A DNA stretch of 64,000 nucleotides from Ardenticatenaceae bacterium (GCA_020634565.1 JACKBN010000011.1:148585-212584); one strand, 5' to 3'. Positions 24,823 to 33,839 are shown, counted from the stretch's first letter. Notes: generated by a model from the sequence alone, not told the origin. Made by a program: numbers and translations.

Positions 24823-27800
24823 AAGCATTTTTAATTCCGTTTTCAAACAGCCGCAGTCCCAAATTCCCCTGTTCACCACGGCTGGCGCGGGGATGCTGCC
24901 AGGGGAAAATGTGGTTTTCTGGATGCGGCATCAGCCCCAGCACGTTGCCCGCCGGGTTGCACAGCGCGGCGATGTCAAGGACGGAGCCGTTTGGGTTGTG
25001 TGGGTAATCGGTAAGCGGTAAGCGGTAATCGGTAATCCGTTCACCGACCACCGATAACTGATTACCGATTACCGAATACTGAAGTGGTATCAAATTCTCC
25101 GCCTGCAACGTGGCTAAAGCGCCCTCATCCTGCACCATGAGGCGTCCTTCGCCATGTGCAACGGGGCAGAGGATCGGTTCCGTAAGGCCCTGAGTGAACA
25201 GGCTGGGGCTGTTGGGATTCGGTTGCAGCGTCACCCAGCGGCATTCAAACTGGTTCGACTGGTTGTAGGTGAGCGTGACCCGCCGGGGGGATTGGCTGCC
25301 GGGCAAAATGCCTGCTTTGACCAACGTTTGGAAGCCGTTGCAGATACCCAGGACGGGACGGCCGTCTTTCACAAACGCCCGCAATTCTTCTCCAAACTGC
25401 TCCCGCAAATCCAGTGCCCAGAGCACACCCGCGCCCAAATCATCGCCATACGAAAAGCCGCCGGGAATGACCAACATGCCATAATCCGCCAGCCGCCGTT
25501 CGCCTGCCATCAGCTGATTAATGTGTACAACCTCCGGCTCGCCGCCCGCCAGCGTGCAGGCCAGCGCCGCGTCGTGGTCGCGGTTGGTGCCGTTGGCGTG
25601 TAGGATGAGGACCTTCGGTTGGTTTCCGGTGAACGGTAATCGGTTATCGGTTATCGGTGAGCGCTTTTCGTCACTGTTTACTGAATACTGATTACTGATT
25701 ACCGAATACGGATTACCGACAACGTGGCCGCGCCATGCCTGTTCCATTTCTTCAACAGACAAATTCAAAATTGGGGTGCCGGTACGGCCGTTCACCACCA
25801 AACTCTCCCCGCCAATCACCGCCACGCATTCGTGCGGCACGTCAGCCAGCAGTTCGCGGAAGCGGGGCGCATCTTCGGGGCGAACCTCCACCAGGAAGCG
25901 GCTGAGCGATTCGGCAAAGAGCACCACTTCGTCCTCCGAATAGGACGCGTGCCAGTCGCGCGGCACGTGGATGAGCTGCAATTCCGCGCCGATGCGGCCC
26001 GCGATGCACATCTCCGCCAGCGCTACGGCGACGCCGCCTTCGGCACAGTCGTGGCACGCTTGCACCAGTCCGGCCTGCATCGCTTGGTGCAGCAGCCGCA
26101 TCCGCGTCAGGCTGTCCGGCACCGGTTGGGGCACGGTGCGGCTGCCCTCGGCGCGACCACCAACCTGGTTAAAATGGCTGCCGCCCAGCTCGGCGCGCGT
26201 GTCGCCCACCACAAAGATGAAGTTGCCTGCCTGCTTCAAATCCATCGTCACCGTTTTGGCCACGTCGGGCACCATGCCCATGGCGCTGATGAGCAGGGTG
26301 CCGGGGATGGCGTGTTTTTCGCCATCGGCCCCGGTGTATTCGTTGTTCAGGCTGTCTTTGCCGGAGATGTAGGGCGTTTGGAAGGAAACGGCCGCATCGT
26401 AGCACCCCTGTGCACAGCGCACCAGCGACCCCAACCGGTCGGGCAAATTCGGGTTGCCCCAGCAGAAATTGTCCAAAATGGAAACTTGATCCGGGTCCGC
26501 CCCCACGGCGACGACGTTGCGCATCGCTTCGTCGGTGGCAGCCCAGGCCATCGCGTAGGGGTCGAGGTCGGTGTAGTTGGGGCAGATGCCGTTGGACAAG
26601 GCTACGCCCTTGGGAGATTGGAGATTGGAGACCAGAGATTGGTCTTTCATCTCTAATCTCTGATCTCCAATCTCCATTTTTAATGAATTTTGCGGCACTA
26701 AAACCGTCGCATCACTGGGGCCGTGGTTGGCGATGCCGGTGAGGGGTTTTACGGCCGTTCCGCCTTGCACTTCATGATCATACCGCCGAATCACCTCTTC
26801 TTTGCTGCGGATGTCGGGATGGGAGAGGAGGTCGAGGAGGCGTTGGGACAGGGTGACGGGGTGGCCGGGTGACAAGGTGAGGGTGGCGGGGTCGATGGGT
26901 TGCCACTGGGCCGTCATGTGGCGTGGGGGTAGGCCGTCGTGGAGGAAGTGCATGGTGAGGTCGCCTACAAGCCGGTCGCCGAAGTAGATGTGCAGACGGC
27001 CGTTTTCGCCAAAGGTGCCCAAATTGACCAACTCCACATCCTGGCCGTCGCAAATCGCTTGCAGGGCGGGCAGATTGGCGGGCGGCACGGACAGCACCAT
27101 GCGCTCCTGCGCTTCGCTGAGCCACAGTTCCCAGGGGCGCAGGCCGGGATATTTGGTGGTGATATTGTTTAGCTGTACCGTCGCCCCCAGCTTTTCGGCC
27201 ATCTCACCCACCGCCGAGGAAAAACCGCCCGCGCCGCAGTCGGTGATGGCGGTGTACAGCCTGGCGTCGCGAGCTTGCAGCACCACTTCCTGCACCTGTT
27301 TTTCCATGATAGGGTTGCCAATTTGAACGGCCGTTCCCGCAATTTCACTCGTGGCCACGTCCATTTCCATGCTGGAGAACGTCGCCCCGCGCAGGCCGTC
27401 GCGCCCGGTGCGCCCGCCAATGGCAATGATAAAGTCGCCCGGCTGCGGCTCGGTGACGTGGCTGCCGTGCGGCAAAATGCCCACGCAGCCGCAGTACACC
27501 AGTGGATTGGCGGTGTAGCCCGCGTGGTAATGAATCGAGCCGTTGACGGTAGGGATGCCCATCTTGTTGCCGTAATCCTCGATGCCGTGAATGACGCCAT
27601 CGGCGATGCGGCGCGGATGCAGCACGCCAGCGGGTAGTTCGTCCTGCGGCAGATCGGGCGGGCCAAAGCACAACACATCGGTGTTGGCGATGGGGCGTGC
27701 GCCCACGCCAAGCACGTCGCGCACCACGCCGCCCACGCCGGTGTTGGCCCCGCCAAACGGCTCCAGCGCGGAGGGATGGTTGTGCGTTTCTGCCTTGAAG

Positions 27801-28705
27801 GCCAGGTCGTACGTGTCGTCAAAAGCGACGATGCCGGCGTTGTCCACAAAGGCGGAGCGCACCCACGGCTTGGCCACTTTGTCCGTGGCGGCGCGGATGT
27901 AGGTGTTGAGCAGGCCGTTAATGGTTTGTCGCTCGCTGCCGCTGGTTTTGCCCAACTGTGGCCCTTCGTAATCAATGATTGCTTTGAATGTTTTGTGGAC
28001 GCAATGCTCGCTCCACGTCTGGGCGATCATTTCCAGCTCCACGTCGGTGGCGTCGCGATTTTCCTGCTCGTAGTAGGCACGAACGGCTTGCATCTCTTCT
28101 AAATTCAGCGCCAGCCGTCGCTCCTGGCTAATGGTCAGCAGCGCCTCATCATCCACACCGCGAACGACTATTTTCTCTACGAGACCATCACCTTCGTGGT
28201 AAGCAAAAAAGGGCGGGCTGATGGGTTGGTCGATGGCAAAGCGCTGGATGACGGGATTGGCCAGCAGTTCGGTAGCCAGGCGGTGTTTGTCAGTCTCGTT
28301 CAGGTCGCCTGTCAGCTCAAAGCGCTGTCCGGTAGCGACTCGTGCCAGGCTGGTGATGCCCAGCAGTGCGGCGGCGTGGCGCAGGTTGTCGGCGGGTGGG
28401 TCGGTGACGCCGGGGAGGAGGGTGGTTTCAATGGTGAATTGTGAATTATGAATTGTGGATTGTGAATTTTTAATGGTGAATTGTTCGGTGACGGGGTCGG
28501 CGAGGAGTTCTTGGGCCAGGCGTTCCGTATCGTCGGGGGTGAGGTCGCCTTGGAGGAAGATGAGGCGGCTGGGGTGGATGGTGGTGAGGTGGGTAATGCC
28601 AAGCTGGTGGGCAGCCTGGACGAGCTTGGTTTGGTTTACGGCCGTTTTTGGGCGAATCTCAATGCGATAAGTGGTGGTAACGGCCGTTTCTTTTTCTTGC
28701 TGCAT
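24821..28705 (-). CDS. purL: Fused phosphoribosylformylglycinamidine synthase (PurS-PurS-PurL-PurQ) with four repeat insertions
   Basis: This 1294-aa protein carries all three FGAM synthase parts. Two PurS-like units come first: residues about 12-75 ending LLADPVTEQFTI, and 93-165 ending LLANPVIQRFAI. The PurL core (about 175-990) has EMIAQTWSEHCVHKTFKAII, FKAETHNHPSALEPFGGANT, NGICPNYTDLDPYAMAW and ACHDCAEGGVAVALAEM. The glutamine amidotransferase (about 1010-1294) has VLGICNGFQTLVKAGILPG (Cys nucleophile) and GLMPHPENH. Dispersed repeats are translated at about residues 73-92, 675-698, 993-1028 and 1203-1235, all between conserved blocks; the third fills the PurL-PurQ linker. AGAGGAGAG precedes the ATG. 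It is first in the purine cluster. Confidence 0.96.
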   Translation of the reverse strand: MQQEKETAVTTTYRIEIRPKTAVNQTKLVQAAHQLGITHLTTIHPSRLIFLQGDLTPDDTERLAQELLADPVTEQFTIKNSQSTIHNSQFTIETTLLPGVTDPPADNLRHAAALLGITSLARVATGQRFELTGDLNETDKHRLATELLANPVIQRFAIDQPISPPFFAYHEGDGLVEKIVVRGVDDEALLTISQERRLALNLEEMQAVRAYYEQENRDATDVELEMIAQTWSEHCVHKTFKAIIDYEGPQLGKTSGSERQTINGLLNTYIRAATDKVAKPWVRSAFVDNAGIVAFDDTYDLAFKAETHNHPSALEPFGGANTGVGGVVRDVLGVGARPIANTDVLCFGPPDLPQDELPAGVLHPRRIADGVIHGIEDYGNKMGIPTVNGSIHYHAGYTANPLVYCGCVGILPHGSHVTEPQPGDFIIAIGGRTGRDGLRGATFSSMEMDVATSEIAGTAVQIGNPIMEKQVQEVVLQARDARLYTAITDCGAGGFSSAVGEMAEKLGATVQLNNITTKYPGLRPWELWLSEAQERMVLSVPPANLPALQAICDGQDVELVNLGTFGENGRLHIYFGDRLVGDLTMHFLHDGLPPRHMTAQWQPIDPATLTLSPGHPVTLSQRLLDLLSHPDIRSKEEVIRRYDHEVQGGTAVKPLTGIANHGPSDATVLVPQNSLKMEIGDQRLEMKDQSLVSNLQSPKGVALSNGICPNYTDLDPYAMAWAATDEAMRNVVAVGADPDQVSILDNFCWGNPNLPDRLGSLVRCAQGCYDAAVSFQTPYISGKDSLNNEYTGADGEKHAIPGTLLISAMGMVPDVAKTVTMDLKQAGNFIFVVGDTRAELGGSHFNQVGGRAEGSRTVPQPVPDSLTRMRLLHQAMQAGLVQACHDCAEGGVAVALAEMCIAGRIGAELQLIHVPRDWHASYSEDEVVLFAESLSRFLVEVRPEDAPRFRELLADVPHECVAVIGGESLVVNGRTGTPILNLSVEEMEQAWRGHVVGNPYSVISNQYSVNSDEKRSPITDNRLPFTGNQPKVLILHANGTNRDHDAALACTLAGGEPEVVHINQLMAGERRLADYGMLVIPGGFSYGDDLGAGVLWALDLREQFGEELRAFVKDGRPVLGICNGFQTLVKAGILPGSQSPRRVTLTYNQSNQFECRWVTLQPNPNSPSLFTQGLTEPILCPVAHGEGRLMVQDEGALATLQAENLIPLQYSVIGNQLSVVGERITDYRLPLTDYPHNPNGSVLDIAALCNPAGNVLGLMPHPENHIFPWQHPRASRGEQGNLGLRLFENGIKNA
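25000..25095. repeat. GGTAATCGG/CCGATTACC repeat inside purL (amidotransferase domain)
   Basis: CGGTAAGCGGTAATCGG is followed by ACTGATTACCGATTACCG. It is read as YSVIGNQLSVVGERITDYRL in the loop where other enzymes go directly to the YPxNPNGS motif. Confidence 0.85.
25620..25722. repeat. GGTAATCGG/CCGATTACC repeat inside purL (PurL-PurQ linker)
   Basis: GGTGAACGGTAATCGGTTAT faces TACTGATTACTGATTACCG. It is translated as YSVISNQYSVNSDEKRSPIT at the junction before the amidotransferase strand VLILHANG. The same family is in the T-box leader at 33964-34040 and twice in the YfhO fusion gene. Confidence 0.85.
26611..26682. repeat. GGAGATTGGAGATT inverted repeat inside purL core
   Basis: GGGAGATTGGAGATTGGAGA faces CTCTGATCTCCAATCTCC. 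It is translated as MEIGDQRLEMKDQSLVSNLQ just before the conserved KGVALSNGICP. The same family is at 43434-43470 (coding) and 51313-51332 (intergenic). Confidence 0.85.
28428..28485. repeat. GAATTGTGAATT tandem repeat between the two PurS units of purL
   Basis: AATGGTGAATTGTGAATTAT then GAATTGTGGATTGTGAATTT is translated as FTIKNSQSTIHNSQFTIE. A related intergenic copy lies at 19291-19331 between purF and purD. Confidence 0.8.
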
Positions 28706-29117
28706 ATCTCTCCTCTAAAAAGCGGGAACACAGAGTTCCGCAGAGAAATCGCAGAGCTGCACAGAGAAAATATCTGCCACATCTGCGAAATCTGTTGGTT
28801 TTATTCTCGTAATCATGTGCAAAATAAAAACTCCCCATCTGCTTGTAGGCGGGGAGTTCTCTAAATTATCCGTATATGGTTGGTTGAAGCAGTTGGGCAT
28901 TTGTCCATTTGTGGACTGCCCATTGGTGCGTCGGGCAAATCGGCCGTAAGGTACGCAAGAGCAGCAGGTTCGCCCTCTGCTGACGTACGAACAACAAGCG
29001 GTTGATCGATTTCATCATGCTCAGATTTTACCTCACGAGCAGGCAACTGACAGGTATAAATTACCGCTGTCTGGCCTGATTAAACAAATCTGGTTGGGAA
29101 TGTGGGAAAAGCGATAC
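28706..29117. other. Intergenic region upstream of purL
   Basis: This 412-base gap holds CACAGAG/CGCAGAG and CTGCGAAATCTG repeat units at about 28720-28795, a terminator for the upstream gene (listed separately) and probably the purL promoter. Two short minus-strand frames near 28870-29046 are open but have no convincing start signal or family, so I leave them uncalled. Confidence 0.5.
28821..28858 (-). terminator. Rho-independent terminator after the hydrolase gene
   Basis: On the minus strand AACTCCCC (28858-28851) pairs with GGGGAGTT (28836-28829), followed by a U-rich run (TTTTTATTTT, 28830-28821). It would stop transcription from the hydrolase gene at 29118 before purL. Confidence 0.8.
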
Positions 29118-29999
29118 TTAATCTGTGGGAATTGTTGATAAACCAATTTTAGAGTAAGTGCGGATAAATTCCAAGGCTTGCGGCCATAATTCTTTGTGGG
29201 CCGGATCAAACGGCCGCATCGGTTCATGCCCTGCTTCTTGAAAAGTAACCAACTTTTTGTGGGGGCCGGGCAAAACTTCGTACAGGGTGTCGATGGTGCC
29301 GGGCTTGACGGCCGGATCGTGTCCACCGCGAAAGATGATCGACGGGGTGGTGAACTTGGGCCAAAGGGTACGGCCGTATGCTGCCATCTTCACCATTTCC
29401 ACCAGCGCACCGGTAGGCACACGGCTTACTTTCGCCAGCTGGTTTTGCTGAAAATCCGGGTCGTCAAAATCAATCGTGGGATCAAAATCGAGGACGCGTT
29501 CACGGACCAGCTTGCGCATAGAGCGCATTTTGTGCGGGTAAAACCAGGGCATCACAAAGCGCAAATACTTCATCCAGTTGAGCCGATCATCGGGCGCTTC
29601 GTAGATGGGAGTTAACATAATCAGACCGCGAGCCGCCGGATTTTGCAGGCATAGGTTAGCAGCCAGAACGGCACCCATGGAGTGCCCCATTAAGAAAAGC
29701 TCGTCGTATTGGCTTTGGATGGTGTTAAACATTTCCTGGGCTTCACCCAGCCACGCTTGCCGGGAAATTTTGTGCAGCTTGTCGGGATAATGACCATGCC
29801 CCGGCAGCAGCGGGCAATGAACCGAAACCCCATGTTCAGCCAGGTAGCGGGCCATCGGATGTGAACTGAGTGGGCTACCTAAAAAGCCATGCAGCATAAG
29901 GAGGCCAATACGGCCGTTGCCATTTTCAACCCTGGCTAGTTCTGTGTAGGCACGGCGTTCGGCTGGTACATCATAGTTGGGCGCAAAAGGCATAGACAC
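29118..29999 (-). CDS. Alpha/beta hydrolase (carboxylesterase/monoacylglycerol lipase-like)
   Basis: The 293-aa protein contains IGLLMLHGFLGSPLSSHPMA (oxyanion loop), LPGHGHYPDKLHKISRQAWL, the nucleophile elbow LMGHSMGAVLAANLC (Ser), IIFRGGHDPAVKPGTI (acidic residue) and EAGHEPMRPFDP (His). All members of the triad are present. The pattern matches soluble serine esterases acting on acyl esters. It has no signal peptide. It appears to be a single-gene unit ending in the terminator at 28821-28858. Confidence 0.88.
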   Translation of the reverse strand: MSMPFAPNYDVPAERRAYTELARVENGNGRIGLLMLHGFLGSPLSSHPMARYLAEHGVSVHCPLLPGHGHYPDKLHKISRQAWLGEAQEMFNTIQSQYDELFLMGHSMGAVLAANLCLQNPAARGLIMLTPIYEAPDDRLNWMKYLRFVMPWFYPHKMRSMRKLVRERVLDFDPTIDFDDPDFQQNQLAKVSRVPTGALVEMVKMAAYGRTLWPKFTTPSIIFRGGHDPAVKPGTIDTLYEVLPGPHKKLVTFQEAGHEPMRPFDPAHKELWPQALEFIRTYSKIGLSTIPTD

Positions 30000-30135
30000 T
30001 GTCCTTTGTATGTAAAAAACAGGTAAGCGAAGTGGTTTGTGGTTGTTTGCGTCGGGATTAAGTCTATTCTGCTCAGACTTTATTCTGCTTCGGTGGAAGT
30101 ATATAAAGAAGCGATAGGGGTGGCAAGCGCCCCTT

Positions 30136-30612
30136 TTACTTAAGCAAGGTCAGTAGGGAGAGTGAGACGGTGAGGGCGTGGCTCATGGTGGCAATACGGC
30201 CGTCTATCAGTGCATAACGTAAATCTTTGAGAGAAACCCATTTGATGGCGGTTGCCTTGGGTGTATCCAGCCGCCGGGTGATGGTGCGGCGTGCCTGTTG
30301 GGCGCAAAAGAAGTAGCCAATGCCCGCTGGTCGATCCGTTGCCATCATATGACTGCCGAGATATGACCAGACGGCCGTTTCATACCCTGTATTTTGCAGC
30401 AGCGCCTGTTGAATAAGCGCAAACGGATCAGCGTCATGTGTCAGGTATTGATCAAGCATATGCCAATGGATTCGGGACTTGTCTGGCGAAGATTTTTCAA
30501 AAACCAATGCCTGCCCTGCCTCATTGAGAATTAACGCATTGACATAATCCTTTGTGCAAACACTAGGTGGGTCATCAAGCAGCAAGGGGATGGGCTGTTG
30601 CAATTTTTCCAT
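30136..30612 (-). CDS. Nudix-like protein with a degenerate Nudix box
   Basis: The 158-aa protein follows the Nudix fold order: KDYVNALILNEAGQALVFEK (first strands), HWHMLDQYLTHDADPFALIQ, QALLQNTGYETAVWSYLGSH, then YFFCAQQARRTI and IKWVSLKDLRYALIDGRI. In an active Nudix hydrolase the second segment reads G-x5-E-x7-RE-x2-EE; here the REUxEE positions are QQALLQN, so metal binding is probably lost and a regulatory or binding role is likelier (inference). It is a lone gene between the hydrolase and greA. Confidence 0.6.
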   Translation of the reverse strand: MEKLQQPIPLLLDDPPSVCTKDYVNALILNEAGQALVFEKSSPDKSRIHWHMLDQYLTHDADPFALIQQALLQNTGYETAVWSYLGSHMMATDRPAGIGYFFCAQQARRTITRRLDTPKATAIKWVSLKDLRYALIDGRIATMSHALTVSLSLLTLLK

Positions 30613-30925
30613 AACAATGACGGCATCGAGGATGGTTGCCTATAAGGCTTCATGCATCCGCTAAATGCCCGGCTCCTGTGATTTTTCGTCTCGCTTGCGC
30701 AAAGAGCGACTCGTACACCTCGCAATAACTGCCGCTATCTGTCCCAAATTACTTCCCCATTTCTTTGGGCCAGAAAACGGCTTCTGTAGTGTACGGTGAA
30801 AAATAGGTCAGTTCAATGTGCCAATCTGCCTACTTGAAGGGCTTATTCGGCCTGATTTCGGTGAAATATGCTCTTTTATAAATCTGAAAAATGAATGAAT
30901 TTCCTGCGAGTGAAATTGAAACAGC

Positions 30926-30954
30926 TAGACAGAAGACAAGCGCTCAGTTATACT
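30926..30954 (+). promoter_or_regulatory. Sigma-70-like promoter of greA
   Basis: TAGACA (30926-30931), a 17-base spacer and TATACT (30949-30954) match the -35/-10 consensus well. Transcription would start near 30961, giving a leader of about 160 bases before greA. The rest of 30613-30925 shows no gene. Confidence 0.7.
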
Positions 30955-31002
30955 ACCTCTCGTTCAACGTAGAGCAATCGTCATCTAAAAACAGGTATTT
31001 TG

Positions 31003-31025
31003 CCCCGCAAAGAGCGGGGTTCTTT
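31003..31025 (+). terminator. Terminator-like hairpin in the greA leader
   Basis: CCCCGC (31003-31008), loop AAAGA, GCGGGG (31014-31019) and the tail TTCTTT. It lies between the predicted promoter and the greA ATG, so some transcripts may end here. This would be an attenuator, similar in idea to the GraL leader of E. coli greA (analogy only). Confidence 0.6.
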
Positions 31026-31122
31026 GGTTCAATCTAGCTGGGAGCCGCGTTAAAGAACAAGTTGTGGTAGAGCCCACATATATTCCCACTTATTAGCCTA
31101 AATTGCACACGGAGAAAAGGCA

Positions 31123-31608
31123 ATGACGCAAGATTTGACAGATGTTGTCTATTTAACTGAAGAAGGATTACAAAAAATAAAAGAAGAGCTGGCTTACCTG
31201 AAGGGCGAAAAGCAGGAAGAGTTAGCAACGAAACTGCAGATAGCCATTGCTCAGGGTGATTTGAAGGAAAATGCTGATTATCACGCCGCGAAAGAGGAGC
31301 AAGGATTTGTAGACGGCCGTATTAAAGACCTGGAAGATTCCCTGCGTCGTGCCAAAATTATTGAAGATGTGGGCCCGGCTGATAAGGTCCGCGTGGGTCA
31401 TACCGTCACTGTTTTGGAACTGGATGATGGGGACGAGTATGAAGCCACTTACACCATTGTGGGGGCGCATGAGGCTGATCCGAGTAACGGCCGTATCTCC
31501 AACGAATCCCCCTTTGGTCGCGCCCTGTTAGGTGCCAAAAAAGGCCAGACAGTCGCCGTGCAAACCCCCGGCGGGCAGATTCAACTGCGTATTCAAACGA
31601 TCGAATAA
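31123..31608 (+). CDS. greA: Transcription elongation factor GreA
   Basis: This 161-aa factor rescues backtracked RNA polymerase by stimulating transcript cleavage. The N-terminal coiled coil (LTEEGLQKIKEELAYLKGEK) includes the tip acidic region in AQGDLKENADYHAAKEEQGF, with the Asp/Glu pair essential for cleavage. The C-terminal FKBP-like domain ends SPFGRALLGAKKGQTVAVQT. GGAGAAAAG precedes the ATG. Two octamers encode NGRI and DGRI-type turns. It is monocistronic with its own leader and terminator. Confidence 0.97.
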   Translation: MTQDLTDVVYLTEEGLQKIKEELAYLKGEKQEELATKLQIAIAQGDLKENADYHAAKEEQGFVDGRIKDLEDSLRRAKIIEDVGPADKVRVGHTVTVLELDDGDEYEATYTIVGAHEADPSNGRISNESPFGRALLGAKKGQTVAVQTPGGQIQLRIQTIE

Positions 31609-31632
31609 TTTAGAGTAGATTTAGCGTTTTGG

Positions 31633-31672
31633 AACGGCCGTTTCTCACTTACTGGGAAGCGGCCGTTTTTTT
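31633..31672 (+). terminator. greA terminator whose stem arms are two iterated octamers
   Basis: AACGGCCG (31633-31640) pairs with CGGCCGTT (31660-31667), followed by six T residues. Both arms are copies of the genome-wide ACGGCCGT palindrome (the second as GCGGCCGT). It ends against the convergent ClC gene. Confidence 0.85.
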
Positions 31673-33737
31673 ATGCATGTTTGGGCGAAACCGCTGAAAA
31701 GCAGCGTCGCAATTGCTCTTCATCTGAACGACGTACAAAAACGCTCAGCACATCATCTGGCTGTAAGATGGTATTGCCGTGGGGAACCAGCATCGCCCCC
31801 TGACGCCTCACCGAAACCACAACGCACTCATACGGAAGCTTGGGGGCAACGGCAGCCAGCGTTTGCTGTGCCGCGGGGCTCTCCGGCGTAATCTCAATGT
31901 CCATAAAGCACATTTGCTGGTTTGATTGCACCGGCAGCTTTTCTACATCCGGTTCTGATTTGTCTTGGCGTCGCCGTGCCAGGGCTACATTATAAGCCTT
32001 CACAATATCAGAGCGGCGAATGGTACCCACCACACGACGCGGCTCCTCCCGGCTGACAACCGGTAGTTTATTGATACCGCGAATCGCCAGACGCTGCACA
32101 ATCTCGCTTAATGGTTCATCCTCAAAAGCTGTTAGCAGCCGGCCCACCGTGGCAATATCCTGCACATGTAGGTCTGCACTGTTTTCCCTGTTCGCAACGC
32201 GTTCATAATCTCGCAGACTCACCATGCCCACCAGATTCAAATCTTCATCGACGACGGGGAAGCTGTGATGGTGTGTACGCTGCAATAATTCACCCAACTG
32301 GGGCAGCGGCATATTTGCCTGCACCAGATAGGGATCTATGGTCATGGCTTCTTTTACTTGCAAACTCTGCATCACATCCAGATCGCGCCCCCGTTGCAGG
32401 CTGATGCCCTTTAGCCGCAGTTTCAGCGTATAGATCGATTCGGGGAAGAGGTGTTCTGCCAGCAAGGTGGCCAACACGGTGGCCAGCATGAGGGGCAAGA
32501 TAAGCTTGTAATCGTTGGACATTTCAAACACGATGAGAACGGCCGTAATCGGTGCCCTCGCTGCCCCAGAAAAAACGGCCGCCATGCCCACAATTGCATA
32601 CGCTCCCGGATTGACCGCTATCTCTGGCCAGATGGAATGAGCCACTGTGCCCACCATACCTCCCACAATGGCGCCCATAAACAAACCCGGTGCAAATACA
32701 CCGCCAGAGTTCCCGCTGCCCAGCGTAAAGCAGGTTGCCAGCAGCTTGGTAATCAACAATCCTCCCATCAAACCCAACGAAAGCGAAAAATCTTCCGCGA
32801 TGGCTTCCCCAATGAATTCCAGTCCGGGACCAAGCGCTTCGCGCTCAGGCAGCAGCAGCGCCACGCCCAGCGTCAGTAGCATGCCCACACTGGCCTTAAA
32901 TGCAGGATGCAGCCGCCATTCATCGAACCGGTCTTCCATAAAATAAAGTAGCCGGATAAAGAGCACAGCCACCAAAGCGGCCAATACGCCCAACACGACG
33001 TAGATAGGCAGTTCCTGGAATTGAAACGGATAGGCTGGCACGGTAAAAGCGGGACGGTCGCTCAAAAATGCCCGACCAATCACGCTGGCAGCAACGGAAC
33101 TAATCACCACTGCGCCAAAGTAGCTGACGGTGAATTTGCCCAAGATGACTTCCAGGGCAAAAATGGCTCCGGCAATGGGGGCATTAAAGGTGGCGGCAAT
33201 GCCCGCGGCTGAGCCACAAGCCACCAGCGTGCGCGTCCGGTCGGCTGAAAAGTGAAGCAGTTGAGCTATTGTAGAGCCTAAGGCTGAGCCCACCTGAACA
33301 ATCGGACCTTCACGGCCTGCGGAACCGCCTGTTCCAATGGTTAACGAAGAAGCCAAAACTTTGATGGAGGCAACCCGTGGCCGTATCCGGCCACCGCGCA
33401 GAGCCAGTGCTTCCATTACCTCTGGTACCCCATGCCCCTTCGCTTCTTTGGCCCACTGATTAACGATAAAACCAACTATCAGACCGCCAACACCCATGGC
33501 TAAAACCAGCCCAAGTACATCTCCTGTCCACAGCTGAAGCTGCTTGGTAAACTGGCTAATTTGGCGCAGCAGCCAAACAAAAACGACAGCGCCCAGGCCT
33601 GTGCCAACCCCAACAATCAGGGCGATAAGCACCATGACTAAGGAATCGGGTGGTTGTACCTGGTCAATATGCTGGCGCAGTTTGTGGCCAATGCGCCAAA
33701 GGAGGTCAGTGGTGGGATGGTTACGGCCGTTTGCCAT
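31671..33737 (-). CDS. ClC-family chloride channel/transporter with CBS pair and TrkA-C domain
   Basis: The protein has about 688 aa. Membrane part (to about 440): GTGGSAGREGPIVQVGSALG holds the gating Glu (about residue 143), and GSGNSGGVFAPGLFMGA forms the selectivity region. Two CBS domains follow (TIDPYLVQANMPLPQLGELL; VQDIATVGRLLTAFEDEP), then a TrkA-C-like domain (MDIEITPESPAAQQTLAAVA to DVLSVFVRRSDEEQL). CBS and RCK-C domains usually sense nucleotides or ions. ATG 33737 has AAGGA upstream; a TTG 18 bases earlier is less likely. Whether it is a channel or a Cl-/H+ antiporter cannot be told. Confidence 0.93.
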   Translation of the reverse strand: MANGRNHPTTDLLWRIGHKLRQHIDQVQPPDSLVMVLIALIVGVGTGLGAVVFVWLLRQISQFTKQLQLWTGDVLGLVLAMGVGGLIVGFIVNQWAKEAKGHGVPEVMEALALRGGRIRPRVASIKVLASSLTIGTGGSAGREGPIVQVGSALGSTIAQLLHFSADRTRTLVACGSAAGIAATFNAPIAGAIFALEVILGKFTVSYFGAVVISSVAASVIGRAFLSDRPAFTVPAYPFQFQELPIYVVLGVLAALVAVLFIRLLYFMEDRFDEWRLHPAFKASVGMLLTLGVALLLPEREALGPGLEFIGEAIAEDFSLSLGLMGGLLITKLLATCFTLGSGNSGGVFAPGLFMGAIVGGMVGTVAHSIWPEIAVNPGAYAIVGMAAVFSGAARAPITAVLIVFEMSNDYKLILPLMLATVLATLLAEHLFPESIYTLKLRLKGISLQRGRDLDVMQSLQVKEAMTIDPYLVQANMPLPQLGELLQRTHHHSFPVVDEDLNLVGMVSLRDYERVANRENSADLHVQDIATVGRLLTAFEDEPLSEIVQRLAIRGINKLPVVSREEPRRVVGTIRRSDIVKAYNVALARRRQDKSEPDVEKLPVQSNQQMCFMDIEITPESPAAQQTLAAVAPKLPYECVVVSVRRQGAMLVPHGNTILQPDDVLSVFVRRSDEEQLRRCFSAVSPKHA

Positions 33738-33802
33738 ACGTATTATCCTTGCCAAGTGGGTGTTGATTTTTGCTTATTGTACCGATTTTAGCGAAATGAG
33801 CA

Positions 33803-33832
33803 TTGACAGTTCTCTCGCCAATCTGTTACCAT
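33803..33832 (+). promoter_or_regulatory. Probable promoter of the T-box/aspS unit
   Basis: TTGACA (33803-33808), an 18-base spacer and TACCAT (33827-33832). It lies just before the T-box leader; the start would be near 33839. Confidence 0.6.
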
Positions 33833-33839
33833 GCCTCTC

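Noticed and set aside
28861..29046. A 61-aa minus-strand frame starting at TTG
   Set aside because: No ribosome site and no family; a 50-codon alternative frame overlaps it, so neither is supported.
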